Of a stretch of DNA of 64,000 nucleotides, positions 34,073 to 45,113 are shown piece by piece. The position numbers and the translations under genes were made by a program. The notes under the pieces were generated by a model. That model was given only the letters and a program-made list of their open reading frames with translations, ran no database searches and had not been told where the DNA came from. This DNA is from Serratia bockelmannii (lineage in GTDB: Bacteria > Pseudomonadota > Gammaproteobacteria > Enterobacterales > Enterobacteriaceae). Numbering within the stretch: the stretch's first letter is position 1; each line of letters opens with the position of its first letter. Where the stretch lies: contig NZ_VOUX01000002.1 of assembly GCF_008011855.1 (NCBI RefSeq), forward strand, positions 124,001-188,000, given 5' to 3'.

Positions 34073-35347
34073 TCAGGCGGTAATGGCGGCCACTTCGTTG
34101 GCGATCGCCGTGAGCGCATCGTGGCGGGCATAGTCCTCACGCACCAGCGCTGCGCGTTGCCGATAGATCGGCTGCTGCAGAATACGCGACGCCGCCGCCA
34201 GGATCTGTTCTGCGCTCGGCGTGCTGGTGTGCAGACTGATGCCGCAGCCGGCGGCCACCACGCGCGCGGCCGCCTCCAGCTTGTCCTCGCCGGTGCCGGC
34301 GACAATCAGCGGCACGCCGCTGTCCAGCGCATAGTTGATCGAGCCGTAACCGCCGTTGGTGATCAGCAGCGCCGCCTGCGATAACCAGTGTTCGAAGGAG
34401 ATGAACGCCCGCACTCGGGCGTTGTCCGGCAACGCGTCCATCAGCCCTTCGGTCGCTCGCCCGCCGGTGGTGGCCAACACCCGCACCGGCAGATGCGCCA
34501 GCGCCTGCAGCGTCGGCACGATCAGCTGATGCAGATCGACATTGGCCAGCGTGCCCTGAGACACGATCACCAGCGGCCGACGATCGTCCTCCTCCCACAG
34601 CGCCTCTTCCGCGGCCGGTTGACCACCGCTGCGCAGCGGCCCGACGAAGCGCACACCGCTCGGCAGGTCGTCGCGCTCATATTCCAGCGCCGTGGTGGCC
34701 AACTGCAGGAAACGCTCGCAGCCGCCGATCAGCGCATCGGTAAACGGGCGATTCAGCGGCCGCCCGCCCGCTTGCACCAGCGCGGCATCAAAGCTTTGCT
34801 GCACCTCATCAAGCAACACCCGCGTCGCTTCATCCACCAATTGCTCGCGGGTCAGCGCCCGCGGCAGCAGCGCCGGCGGGATGCGCGGGCCATAGAAAAT
34901 GGCGTCGCGCGAAGAATACGACAGCGGCGTGACGCCGATCCCGAAGACCGGCGGCCGTTCGGCGGACTGCAGCAGCGGCAGCACGCCGTAGAAGCAGTTC
35001 TCCACCATCAGCAGATCGGTCTTTTCGGCGGCGATGGCCGCACGCAGCTGACGATCCAACAGTGGGATCGGCGCGGCGAAGAAATCTTTCAGCGCCAGCG
35101 CCATCTGCGCATTGCCCGGCGGCAGCGCGGCGCGCTCGGGGAAATGCTCCTCCAGGTGGCGATAGTCGAAATCCACCTGCGCGTCGAACGGCACGAAGCT
35201 CGCCCCAGCCGCTTCGGCGCGTTCGCGGAACAGCGCGCCGGTCATCACCCGCACCTGATGCCCTTGGGCAACCAGGTGGCGAGCGATGGCCAACATCGGG
35301 TAGACGTGCCCCGGAGTGGCGACCGCCGCCATCAGTATCCTTGCCAT
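34073..35347 (-). CDS. GT1/MGT-type glycosyltransferase of isonitrile locus
   Basis: A 424-residue GT-B glycosyltransferase of the UDP-glycosyltransferase/MGT type. N-terminal acceptor half: MARILMAAVATPGHVYPMLAIARHL-like start. C-terminal donor half: VIVSQGTLANVD and the HWLSQAALLITNGGYGSINYALDSGVPLI block, where an N-G-G takes the place of the usual H-G-G. It starts nine bases after the oxygenase gene with an AAAGGAG ribosome site. In context it most likely attaches a sugar to the phenol of an aromatic vinyl isonitrile, as in rhabduscin synthesis; the sugar donor cannot be read from sequence. A macrolide-inactivating role is possible by family but not favoured. Confidence 0.82.
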   Translation of the reverse strand: MARILMAAVATPGHVYPMLAIARHLVAQGHQVRVMTGALFRERAEAAGASFVPFDAQVDFDYRHLEEHFPERAALPPGNAQMALALKDFFAAPIPLLDRQLRAAIAAEKTDLLMVENCFYGVLPLLQSAERPPVFGIGVTPLSYSSRDAIFYGPRIPPALLPRALTREQLVDEATRVLLDEVQQSFDAALVQAGGRPLNRPFTDALIGGCERFLQLATTALEYERDDLPSGVRFVGPLRSGGQPAAEEALWEEDDRRPLVIVSQGTLANVDLHQLIVPTLQALAHLPVRVLATTGGRATEGLMDALPDNARVRAFISFEHWLSQAALLITNGGYGSINYALDSGVPLIVAGTGEDKLEAAARVVAAGCGISLHTSTPSAEQILAAASRILQQPIYRQRAALVREDYARHDALTAIANEVAAITA

Positions 35348-35356
35348 AATGCTCCT

Positions 35357-36220
35357 TTACGCTTCTGCGTTGGCAGGCTTCAGCGCCAGATTGGCGCACA
35401 CCGGGTTGCTCTGAATATGCACGCGCTGCAAATGACGCGCGGAACGGGCAGTAAAGCCCTCACGGCCGTGCAGCAGCGAGAAATTGTCCGCCACCACCAC
35501 GTCGCCCTGTTGCCACTGATGGGCATAATAGTGACGCGGATCGTACAGGTGCTGCTGCAGAGTGTGATGGAACTGTTCCTGCTGTTGTTCCGGCACGCCG
35601 TGATATTCCAGCGCATGCTGGTTGAGGAATTTTTTCCCCTCCGTCGGCGGTTCATTGTAGCGCATGATCAAGCCCCTGCCGTTCGGGTGCTGCACCACCA
35701 ACGGCGAACAGACTTCTCCGCCGTAATGCACCACCTGCTTGATGCGGTAGGTGATCGACACCGACAGCCACTGATCCAGCAACGCTTCGTCCGCATTGGC
35801 CAGCAGCCGCGTGGTATCGACGAAGGTAGTGCACCCGCCTTCGTCCTGCGACGGCGCCGCCACGCAGTGGAACAGCTGGAACTCGGGGATGGTCGGCTTA
35901 TACATGCCATCCCAATGCAGCGGGACGTAGCTGCTGTCGAAAATATGATCCTTGGCGTCAGGATGTTCCTTCACGTCCAGCACCGCGCCGAACGGCCACA
36001 TCATGATCTCGCCCCACTGCTCGGCGTAGCGCGTCAGAACCTCCCCATCGCTGAAACCGGAGTCGAATCCGCGCAGCACCAGCAAGTGGTGCTCCTGCGC
36101 CAGCGCTCGCAGCGCCGCCACCGGTAGCTCGCCGATCTTTTGCCCCGGATGCTGCGGCGTCAGGATCGCGCCGAACGGGGTATTCGGTTGGATATGGCAA
36201 TTAAGCGGTTGGTTGTTCAT
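35357..36220 (-). CDS. isnB: Fe(II)/2-oxoglutarate oxygenase, IsnB/PvcB family
   Basis: A 287-residue TauD/TfdA-fold oxygenase. The iron ligands are visible as H102-x-D104 (PLHWD) and H251 (SLLHGREG), with Arg262 placed eleven residues later for 2-oxoglutarate. Family members following an isonitrile synthase convert the amino-acid isonitrile acid to a vinyl isonitrile by oxidative decarboxylation. The ATG at 36220 has a GGAGAA ribosome site; the frame extends to 36271 without support. A terminator-like hairpin lies between it and isnA. The symbol follows the Xenorhabdus naming; pvcB is the Pseudomonas name. Confidence 0.88.
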   Translation of the reverse strand: MNNQPLNCHIQPNTPFGAILTPQHPGQKIGELPVAALRALAQEHHLLVLRGFDSGFSDGEVLTRYAEQWGEIMMWPFGAVLDVKEHPDAKDHIFDSSYVPLHWDGMYKPTIPEFQLFHCVAAPSQDEGGCTTFVDTTRLLANADEALLDQWLSVSITYRIKQVVHYGGEVCSPLVVQHPNGRGLIMRYNEPPTEGKKFLNQHALEYHGVPEQQQEQFHHTLQQHLYDPRHYYAHQWQQGDVVVADNFSLLHGREGFTARSARHLQRVHIQSNPVCANLALKPANAEA

Positions 36221-36253
36221 CAGTATTCTCCTTGCATCGAATGTGCTGCTCAC

Positions 36254-36298
36254 ACGGCAACGTGCCGTCAAAAACGCGCCCGTCAGGATTTCGGGCGC
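36254..36298 (-). other. Intercistronic terminator-like hairpins between isnA and isnB
   Basis: In the 95-base gap, on the minus strand, GCGCCCG / CGGGCGC (36298-36292 and 36282-36276) forms a 7-bp GC stem with a nine-base loop, then G and five T. A second stem, ACGGCA / TGCCGT (36268-36254), follows at once. The first looks like a leaky intrinsic terminator that would lower isnB and glycosyltransferase expression relative to isnA. Confidence 0.65.
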
Positions 36299-36315
36299 AA
36301 AAGCATGCAGCGGCC

Positions 36316-37281
36316 TCAGGCCATCTGCGGTTGTTCGATCAGGTAATGGCTCGGCGTGCCGCGGATCTCTACCAGCTCGCCGTCCAGGCTCTGCGCGTCT
36401 TTACGTTTCATCAGCACGAACTGGCCGTTCACGTTGGCTGCCACGCCGTGCCACGGCGTCAGCCAGTCGTCTTTGGTCGGCATCATGTGGATACCCATTT
36501 TCAGACTGTCGACCGGCTGCGGGTGAATCGACAGACGGATCGCCGCCGGGAAGTGCTGCGCCAGCAGATTGCCCCAGGCCCAGCTGCGCTGGATCACGCC
36601 GCAAGCGCGCTGTTTGGCGTCTTTCTGCAGCGCGGCGTTGGAACCGCTGTAGCCCGGCAGTTGGCTGTCTTCATACAGGAAACGCGTGATGGCGCGGTAC
36701 AGCAAGAGGCCCTGTTCGTCCTGCATCAGTTGCTGTTTGATCGCCTCTTCCGATTCGGCATAGCCCTCCACCAACAATCGGCGCAGCAGATCATAATCAT
36801 CGGTATGCTCCGCCAGGCCTTTGACATCGCCGAGGTTGAACACGCTCAGGTATGTCGCGCCCACTTCATGCAGCAGGCTTTCAATCTCGCGCTGATAGTG
36901 GTTGATCGCGTCGTCGCTGACGCGGATCAGATCGCCGAACACGTGACCGTCGGAGCAGATAACGATATGCGCCCCCGGCGGGTAATAGAGCTGAATGCGC
37001 TGGCACAGCGAGTTGAGGAAGATCAGCGACAGCCGCTCCGCCATGTCCGGCACCGCACCGATCACCTTGTTGGTGTTGGGCGACTTGGTCGGGAAGGCCG
37101 GCAGCACGAATTCGATACGTTGCTCGTTTTCGATGAATGCCCGAATGCGCGGCAATTGCACCTGAGTGACCCGCCGTTCTTCTTCGGCGATCGAGGTGTC
37201 GTCGCCGGGGAAACGGCGGCGGTATTGCAATAATTCACGTAGGATCTTTAACGATATTTCTTCTTTCTGAGCGCTGTCCAC
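36316..37281 (-). CDS. isnA: Isocyanide (isonitrile) synthase, IsnA/PvcA family
   Basis: A 321-residue member of the DIT1/PvcA family, which converts the amino group of tyrosine or tryptophan plus a carbon from ribulose-5-phosphate into an isonitrile. Family landmarks include FVLPAFPTKSPNTNKVIGAVPDMAER (in part, about 58-83), the YYPPGAHIVICSDGHVFGDLI block (about 99-119) and PWHGVAANVNGQFVLM near the C-terminus. The start is GTG 37281 with AGGAG six bases upstream. It heads the operon isnA-isnB-glycosyltransferase and is divergent from a LysR regulator. Codon and base composition look like the neighbouring backbone, so any transfer is not recent. Confidence 0.9.
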   Translation of the reverse strand: MDSAQKEEISLKILRELLQYRRRFPGDDTSIAEEERRVTQVQLPRIRAFIENEQRIEFVLPAFPTKSPNTNKVIGAVPDMAERLSLIFLNSLCQRIQLYYPPGAHIVICSDGHVFGDLIRVSDDAINHYQREIESLLHEVGATYLSVFNLGDVKGLAEHTDDYDLLRRLLVEGYAESEEAIKQQLMQDEQGLLLYRAITRFLYEDSQLPGYSGSNAALQKDAKQRACGVIQRSWAWGNLLAQHFPAAIRLSIHPQPVDSLKMGIHMMPTKDDWLTPWHGVAANVNGQFVLMKRKDAQSLDGELVEIRGTPSHYLIEQPQMA

Positions 37282-37317
37282 AATGAGCTCCTGTTGCGAT
37301 GTGGCGCGGGTGTATTA

Positions 37318-37343
37318 TTGATAAGCGCAATAAGATTTATCAA
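37318..37343. promoter_or_regulatory. Inverted repeat in isnA / LysR divergent promoter region
   Basis: TTGATAA (37318-37324) and TTATCAA (37337-37343) form a perfect 7-bp inverted repeat with a 12-base spacer, 37 bases upstream of isnA. Size and spacing suit a LysR-type or other dimeric regulator site. The AT-rich 191-base intergenic region otherwise resembles a divergent promoter. Confidence 0.45.
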
Positions 37344-37450
37344 AAAGAGAAAAAATCTCTGCAAAATAATAATCAGCCCGGCGTTTATATGCTTCAGGCA
37401 ATATAGAAGAGATGGTGCTATATTATTAGCCCGTATAATTCACAATCTTG

Positions 37451-37467
37451 GTTAAGTTGTGCTTAAC
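37451..37467. promoter_or_regulatory. LysR-type T-N11-A palindrome before the regulator gene
   Basis: GTTAAG-TTGTG-CTTAAC is a perfect palindrome with five-base centre containing T-N11-A (37453 and 37465), the classic LysR operator form. It ends five bases before the regulator's ATG and takes the place of a good ribosome site, so it may mediate autorepression. Confidence 0.5.
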
Positions 37468-37472
37468 AAACT

Positions 37473-38399
37473 ATGAGCAATATTTTAAAACGCATGGCCA
37501 TTTTCTCAAAAGTGGTCGATTGCGGCGCATTCAGCATGGCGGCAAAAGAATTGGGCATGACGACCTCCGCCGTCAGCCAACATATTCGCCAGCTGGAGGA
37601 ACATCTGGGCATTCAATTACTGTTGCGATCGACGCGTTCATTGAGTCTGACCGAAGCAGGATTGTGTTTTTATGAAGATTGCCTGCTGATGATCCACGCA
37701 GCCGAACGTGGCCAACAACGGATCGCCGCGCTGCGTGGCGAGCTGGTCGGCGAACTGCGTGTCGCCACCTCCACTGAATTCGCCACCCACTATCTGGTGC
37801 CGGCGCTGCAAAGCTTCCTCGATGAACACCCGCAGCTTACGCTGCGACTGGAAATCCACGATGAGAAGATAGACCTCATCACGCAACGCATCGATCTGGC
37901 GATACGTGGCGGCGTGCTGGCCGACTCCAGCTACGTTTCCACGCGGCTGGCGCGCTGCCGTGAAGTGTTATGCGCCTCACCGGCCTACCTGGCACACCAC
38001 GGCGTGCCGGATTCACCGCAGGCGCTGAGCCATCACCACTGGGTCACCTTTACACCGCTCGGCAACCCGCAGTTTGTCCGTCTTATCCATCGCGACGGCG
38101 GCGAACACCGCATGCGTATGACGGGGCGTTTGTTCACCAACAGCGGTATGGCGATGAAGGAGTTGGCGCTGACCGGCAAGGGGATCATTCGCAATTTCTT
38201 CGCCAACGTTGAACGTGAATTGCGCAGCGGTGAGCTGATTGAAATATTGCCCGATTGGCGGTTACCGGAAATTAATTGCTATGCCATTATGCCGCGCAGG
38301 GAGATCCAGCCATTAAAAGTCAGACGGTTGCTGGAACATATGAAACTCTATTTGCAGGAGAAGGGATTAACGGCCGTAGAACATATTCGACAGGAATAA
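37473..38399 (+). CDS. LysR-family regulator divergent from isonitrile operon
   Basis: A 308-residue LysR regulator with an N-terminal winged helix-turn-helix (FSKVVDCGAFSMAAKELGMTTSAVSQHIRQLEEHLGIQLL is the region, about 10-50) and a C-terminal effector-binding domain in which DLAIRGGVLADSSYVSTRLA is the CrgA/DhcR-like signature. Divergent placement, 191 bases from isnA, implies it controls the isnA-isnB-glycosyltransferase operon; the effector is unknown. The pvc genes of Pseudomonas are also controlled by a LysR protein (PtxR). The ATG at 37473 lacks a clear Shine-Dalgarno. Confidence 0.87.
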   Translation: MSNILKRMAIFSKVVDCGAFSMAAKELGMTTSAVSQHIRQLEEHLGIQLLLRSTRSLSLTEAGLCFYEDCLLMIHAAERGQQRIAALRGELVGELRVATSTEFATHYLVPALQSFLDEHPQLTLRLEIHDEKIDLITQRIDLAIRGGVLADSSYVSTRLARCREVLCASPAYLAHHGVPDSPQALSHHHWVTFTPLGNPQFVRLIHRDGGEHRMRMTGRLFTNSGMAMKELALTGKGIIRNFFANVERELRSGELIEILPDWRLPEINCYAIMPRREIQPLKVRRLLEHMKLYLQEKGLTAVEHIRQE

Positions 38400-38623
38400 A
38401 ATAAGAAACATCTGCAACATCCATTATTGTAATTATTGTAATCACTTTGCCAACACCGGGCCTCATTTAGATTGCAGCCTAATGATATTCTGATTAATGA
38501 CTTTTCGCCAGCCTTTATAATTAAATACACCGCCGTTATTTCAAATACTCAGAATAAATTTGACTTTAGTTAGCAGAAAATTTGAATATGCATGGCATGT
38601 TATTTTTAACGCGGCACGATTCC

Positions 38624-38651
38624 AAAAAAAACGGGAAGCCTAAGCTCCCCG
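38624..38651 (-). terminator. Terminator after ispH
   Basis: On the minus strand CGGGGAGC / GCTTCCCG (38651-38644 and 38639-38632; one G-U pair, four-base loop) is followed by eight T. It lies 20 bases after the ispH stop and ends the ribF-ileS-lspA-fkpB-ispH operon. Confidence 0.88.
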
Positions 38652-38671
38652 CTGTCATCCGCCGGCGCATG

Positions 38672-39625
38672 TCAGTCAATCTGACGAACGTCCACCCGCA
38701 GCTCTTTAGGCACTTCAAACACGATGTTCTCTTCACGCCCGCTGATTTCATGCACGTCCAGGCCGCCCAGCGCTTTCAGGCGAGAGATCACCTCCTGCAC
38801 CAGCACGTCCGGTGCCGAGGCGCCGGCGGTAACGCCGATATTGCGCGCTTCGCTCAGCCAGCTCTCCTGAATATCCGCCGCCGAATCGATCAGATAAGCC
38901 GGTTTGCCCACGCGCTGCGCCAGTTCAGCCAGACGGTTAGAGTTGGAAGAGTTCTTTGACCCCACCACCAGCACCACATCCGCATCGCCGGCCAGGTTAC
39001 GCACCGCTTCCTGACGGTTGGTGGTGGCGTAGCAAATGTCATCCTTACGCGGACCGATAATGCTCGGGAAGCGCTGACGCAGCGCGTCAATCACGTCCGA
39101 GGTATCATCAACCGACAGCGTGGTCTGCGTCATGAAGCACAGATTGCTTTCGTCTTTCACCTGCAGCTTCCACACGTCTTCCGGCGATTCGACCAGGTAC
39201 ATGCCGCCCTTCGGGTTGCTGTACTGGCCCATGGTGCCTTCCACCTCCGGATGACCGGCATGGCCAATCAGAATCGCTTCGGTGCCGCGGCGGCTGGCGC
39301 GCGCCACTTCCATATGCACCTTGGTCACCAATGGGCAAGTGGCGTCGAACAACATGGTCAGATCGCGCGCCTTGGCTTCGGCGCGTACCGCCTGAGACAC
39401 GCCGTGCGCCGAGAAGATCAGGATAGAACCGTCCGGCACTTCGGCGATCTCTTCGATAAACACGGCGCCCCGCTCACGCAGGCTGTCAACCACGTAGCGG
39501 TTGTGCACCACTTCATGCCGTACGTAGATCGGCGCGCCATACAGCTCCAGCGCACGTTCCACGATGCTGATCGCACGATCAACCCCGGCGCAGAAGCCAC
39601 GCGGGTTAGCCAGCAATATTTGCAT
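38672..39625 (-). CDS. ispH: 4-hydroxy-3-methylbut-2-enyl diphosphate reductase
   Basis: [4Fe-4S] enzyme of the last MEP-pathway step, giving IPP and DMAPP. The 317-residue protein has the three cluster cysteines in [12 protein letters not shown] (Cys12), [10 protein letters not shown] (about Cys96) and [11 protein letters not shown] (about Cys197), plus the conserved [13 protein letters not shown] 39625 ([12 protein letters not shown]) matches the family. It overlaps the fkpB 3' end by 20 bases. Confidence 0.97.
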   Translation of the reverse strand: MQILLANPRGFCAGVDRAISIVERALELYGAPIYVRHEVVHNRYVVDSLRERGAVFIEEIAEVPDGSILIFSAHGVSQAVRAEAKARDLTMLFDATCPLVTKVHMEVARASRRGTEAILIGHAGHPEVEGTMGQYSNPKGGMYLVESPEDVWKLQVKDESNLCFMTQTTLSVDDTSDVIDALRQRFPSIIGPRKDDICYATTNRQEAVRNLAGDADVVLVVGSKNSSNSNRLAELAQRVGKPAYLIDSAADIQESWLSEARNIGVTAGASAPDVLVQEVISRLKALGGLDVHEISGREENIVFEVPKELRVDVRQID

Positions 39626-40076
39626 GCGTCTCCTCCTGCTGCGGATCGATCTCCAGCACTTCAATGTCGAAGGTCACCGGATGGCCCGCCAGCGGATGGT
39701 TGAAATCGACGGTGATTGAATCCTCCGCCACCGCGCGCACCACGCCCGGCATTTCGCTGCCGTCGATGGCGGTAAACAGCATAATGGTACCCACGTCCGG
39801 CACGCCGGTTTCCGCGAAGTCGCGGCGCGAGAAGAACTGGACCAGATCCGGGTTCTCCGCGCCGAACGCCGCTTCCGGCTGCAGGGTAAAGGCACACTTG
39901 TCGCCCGCTCGCAGGCCGAGCAGCTGCGCTTCCAGCGGCGCCGACAGGCTGCCGTCACCCAGACGGAACAGCGCCGGTTTGCCGCTGCTGCGGGTAGATT
40001 CGGCGGTCGAACCGTCTTCCAGTTTCAGCGTAAAGTGAACCAGCACCGCGCTGTCACTGATAATCTGAGCCGTCAT
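39606..40076 (-). CDS. fkpB: FKBP-type peptidyl-prolyl isomerase FkpB
   Basis: A 156-residue SlyD-like [22 protein letters not shown] start, an inserted-flap region, and the [25 protein letters not shown] signature near the end. ATG 40076 is one base after the lspA stop codon and has AAAGGTGAG upstream; a GTG at 40085 is the alternative. It sits between lspA and ispH as in E. coli. Confidence 0.95.
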   Translation of the reverse strand: MTAQIISDSAVLVHFTLKLEDGSTAESTRSSGKPALFRLGDGSLSAPLEAQLLGLRAGDKCAFTLQPEAAFGAENPDLVQFFSRRDFAETGVPDVGTIMLFTAIDGSEMPGVVRAVAEDSITVDFNHPLAGHPVTFDIEVLEIDPQQEETHANIAG

Positions 40077-40077
40077 G

Positions 40078-40587
40078 TTACTCACCTTTACTCTTTGCGC
40101 CTTTGTTCGCCGGCGACAGGAAACCTTCCAGCACGATCATCGCCGCACCCACGCAGATAAAGCTGTCCGCCAGATTGAAGGTCGGGTAGTGCCAGTCACC
40201 GACGTAGAAGTCGATGAAATCGACCACAAAACCGTGCCACAGGCGATCGAACAGGTTGCCCAACGCCCCGCCGATGATGAAGGCGTAGGCGATGTTGTTC
40301 AGCTTCTGCTGCGCCGCGCTGCGGTACATCATCACCAGCAGCACCGCGACGATGGCGATGGCGATGCCGGCGAAGAACCAGCGCTGCCAACCGCCGTGAT
40401 CGGCCAGGAAGCTGAACGCAGCGCCGTAGTTGCGCGCGTAAAACAGGTTGAACGACGGGATCAACGGCTGGGACTGGCCCAGCGTAAAGTTAGCGAGGAT
40501 CCACTGCTTGCTGCCGAAATCCAGCGCCAGCACCGCCACTACAACCCACAGCCAACGCAGGCCGGTCGAACAAATTGGTTTACTCAT
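40078..40587 (-). CDS. lspA: Lipoprotein signal peptidase II
   Basis: Inner-membrane aspartyl protease that cleaves prolipoprotein signal peptides. The 169-residue protein has four transmembrane helices and the catalytic Asp pair at 114 (NLFDRLW) and 141 (NLADSFI), the same numbering as in E. coli. ATG 40587 ([12 protein letters not shown]) matches the family; the frame's longer start overlaps ileS. It lies 13 bases after ileS. Confidence 0.97.
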   Translation of the reverse strand: MSKPICSTGLRWLWVVVAVLALDFGSKQWILANFTLGQSQPLIPSFNLFYARNYGAAFSFLADHGGWQRWFFAGIAIAIVAVLLVMMYRSAAQQKLNNIAYAFIIGGALGNLFDRLWHGFVVDFIDFYVGDWHYPTFNLADSFICVGAAMIVLEGFLSPANKGAKSKGE

Positions 40588-40600
40588 CAGGCGCGAGTTC

Positions 40601-43417
<2,817 letters not shown>

Positions 43418-43449
43418 TAGATTCTCGGTTCCGTTTTCGGCTATAGAGA

Positions 43450-44388
43450 TTAAACCGGTGTCTGTAGCCCGAAGAACTTCCGGGCCGTCACCACATCATT
43501 GGCGATTTGCTGCTTCAGGGCATCGAGCGAAGCAAACCGTTGTTCATTGCGCAATTTTGCGCGGAGCACCACCTCAATATGGCGCCCGTAAAGATCCATT
43601 GTGACATCCAGCAGATGCACTTCCAGCTGCTGGCGCACGCCGGCGACGGTCGGACGCGTGCCGATGTTGGCCACGCCCGGCAGCGGCTGCGGCCCCAGGC
43701 CGTACACCTCCACCGCATACACCCCTTTCACCGGCGCCACCAGGCGCTTGAGCGGCAGGTTGGCGGTCGGGAAGCCGATGGTGCGGCCCAGCTCATCGCC
43801 GTGCACCACGCGCCCGGAGATGCTGTACGGGTGGCCCAGCAGGGTCTCTGCCAGCGGCAGATCGTCCTCGCTCAGCGCGGTGCGGATCGCGGTGCTGCTG
43901 ATGCGCCGCTCGCCTTCGCGGAAGGTCGGGGTGCTGACCACGTCGAAGCCATACTCTTTTCCGGCCTGCTGCAATAGCGGAAAATCGCCCTGACGCCCGG
44001 CGCCAAAGCGAAAATCATCCCCCACCATCAGGAATTTGACGCCCAGTTTTTCCACCAGCAGCTCGGCGACGAACGCCTGCGCGGTGTTGGCGGCAAAACG
44101 CGGATCGAACTTGACGCACAGCAGGTAATCAACGCCCGCCTGCGCCAGATAGTTGGCCTTGTCGCGCAGGCGCGTCAAACGGGCCGGCGCCTTGTCTGCG
44201 GCGAACATCTCCAGCGGCTGCGGCTCAAAGATCATGACCATCACCGGCAGCCCGAGGCGTTGCCCTTGTTGCTTCAACTGCTCCAGCAGCGCCTGATGAC
44301 CGCGGTGTACGCCGTCAAAGTTGCCGATGGTGAGCACGCAACCATGGTGGCGCGCCCGGATATTGTGAATGCCGCGAATTAGCTCCAT
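43450..44388 (-). CDS. ribF: Bifunctional riboflavin kinase / FAD synthetase
   Basis: Makes FMN and then FAD. The 312-residue protein has an N-terminal nucleotidyltransferase domain ([16 protein letters not shown], about 21-36; later SSTAIR) and a C-terminal flavokinase domain (GFPTANLP, about 205-212). It heads the operon toward ileS and is divergent from rpsT. Confidence 0.97.
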   Translation of the reverse strand: MELIRGIHNIRARHHGCVLTIGNFDGVHRGHQALLEQLKQQGQRLGLPVMVMIFEPQPLEMFAADKAPARLTRLRDKANYLAQAGVDYLLCVKFDPRFAANTAQAFVAELLVEKLGVKFLMVGDDFRFGAGRQGDFPLLQQAGKEYGFDVVSTPTFREGERRISSTAIRTALSEDDLPLAETLLGHPYSISGRVVHGDELGRTIGFPTANLPLKRLVAPVKGVYAVEVYGLGPQPLPGVANIGTRPTVAGVRQQLEVHLLDVTMDLYGRHIEVVLRAKLRNEQRFASLDALKQQIANDVVTARKFFGLQTPV

Positions 44389-44778
44389 AGCTGGCTCAAA
44401 ACAGTGGAAATCGGCGGATTATACCTTGTACAGCCGGTAAGGTTAACCCGCGATTGGTGCCTTTATGTAATAGACATACCATACCGGAGATAATCTGCGC
44501 GTGAAACGGCTTCACCGCAGCTTATCCCGCGCCGCCGGGCCGATTCTCGACCGCGGCCAACGGCTTGCGCCCGCCGCGGCAAATCATTGGCGAATTTTCT
44601 CGCGAAACACTGTATTCCCAAGAGCGAAGCTGGTAAAATCCTGCGCCATCACAACGTAGCGAGTGCCGCCTGTACAAACGGCGCTTATTTGCACAAATCC
44701 ATTGACAAACGAAGGCTAAAAGGGCATATTCCTCGGCCTTTGAATTGTCCTCAATAGAATATATTTGGGAGTTGGACC
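44389..44778. other. Divergent regulatory region ribF / rpsT (390 bases)
   Basis: No credible ORF. For rpsT there are two probable promoters: an extended -10 (TGG TAAAAT, 44631-44639) and a stronger TTGACA (44702-44707), 17-base spacer, CATATT (44725-44730). E. coli rpsT likewise has two promoters. Promoters for ribF on the other strand were not resolved. Confidence 0.6.
44702..44730 (+). promoter_or_regulatory. Probable main rpsT promoter
   Basis: A perfect -35 TTGACA (44702-44707), 17-base spacer and -10 CATATT (44725-44730), about 50 bases before the rpsT start codon. It matches the downstream (P2) promoter position of E. coli rpsT. Confidence 0.75.
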
Positions 44779-45042
44779 TTGGCTAATATCAAATCAGCTA
44801 AGAAACGCGCCGTACAGTCTGAGAAACGCCGCAAGCATAACGCAAGCCGTCGCTCAATGGTGCGTACCTTCATCAAGAAGGTAGACGCAGCTATCGCAGC
44901 TGGCGACAAAGAAGCAGCACAAAATGCATTCCTGGTAATGCAGCCACTGGTGGACCGTCAGGCAGCTAAAGGCCTGATCCACAAAAACAAAGCAGCGCGT
45001 CATAAGTCAAACCTGACTGCACGCATCAACGCAATGCAGTAA
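44779..45042 (+). CDS. rpsT: Ribosomal protein S20
   Basis: Primary-binding 30S protein, 87 residues, Lys/Arg/Ala rich ([21 protein letters not shown] start). The start codon is TTG with a GGGAG ribosome site, as in E. coli, where the UUG start underlies S20 autoregulation. Codon use is biased toward highly expressed genes and the gene is lower in GC than its neighbours. Confidence 0.98.
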   Translation: MANIKSAKKRAVQSEKRRKHNASRRSMVRTFIKKVDAAIAAGDKEAAQNAFLVMQPLVDRQAAKGLIHKNKAARHKSNLTARINAMQ

Positions 45043-45063
45043 GCATTTCGTTATCTGCTTGAT

Positions 45064-45091
45064 AAAAAAACCGGCTCAGGCCGGTTTTTTT
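45064..45091 (+). terminator. rpsT terminator
   Basis: AAAAAAACCGGC / GCCGGTTTTTTT with a TCAG loop, ending in seven T, 21 bases after the rpsT stop. The A-run on the left arm lets it also end the convergent nhaR transcript. Confidence 0.93.
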
Positions 45092-45113
45092 ACGCCCTGC
45101 GTTCAGTGAACCG

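Noticed and set aside
34073-35347. Macrolide-inactivating glycosyltransferase (antibiotic resistance)
   Set aside because: Family resemblance only; operon placement directly behind isnA-isnB points to a biosynthetic tailoring role.
35357-37281. Paerucumarin/pseudoverdine-type pvc cluster
   Set aside because: The flavin hydroxylase genes pvcC and pvcD are absent and a glycosyltransferase follows instead, so a rhabduscin-type product fits better.
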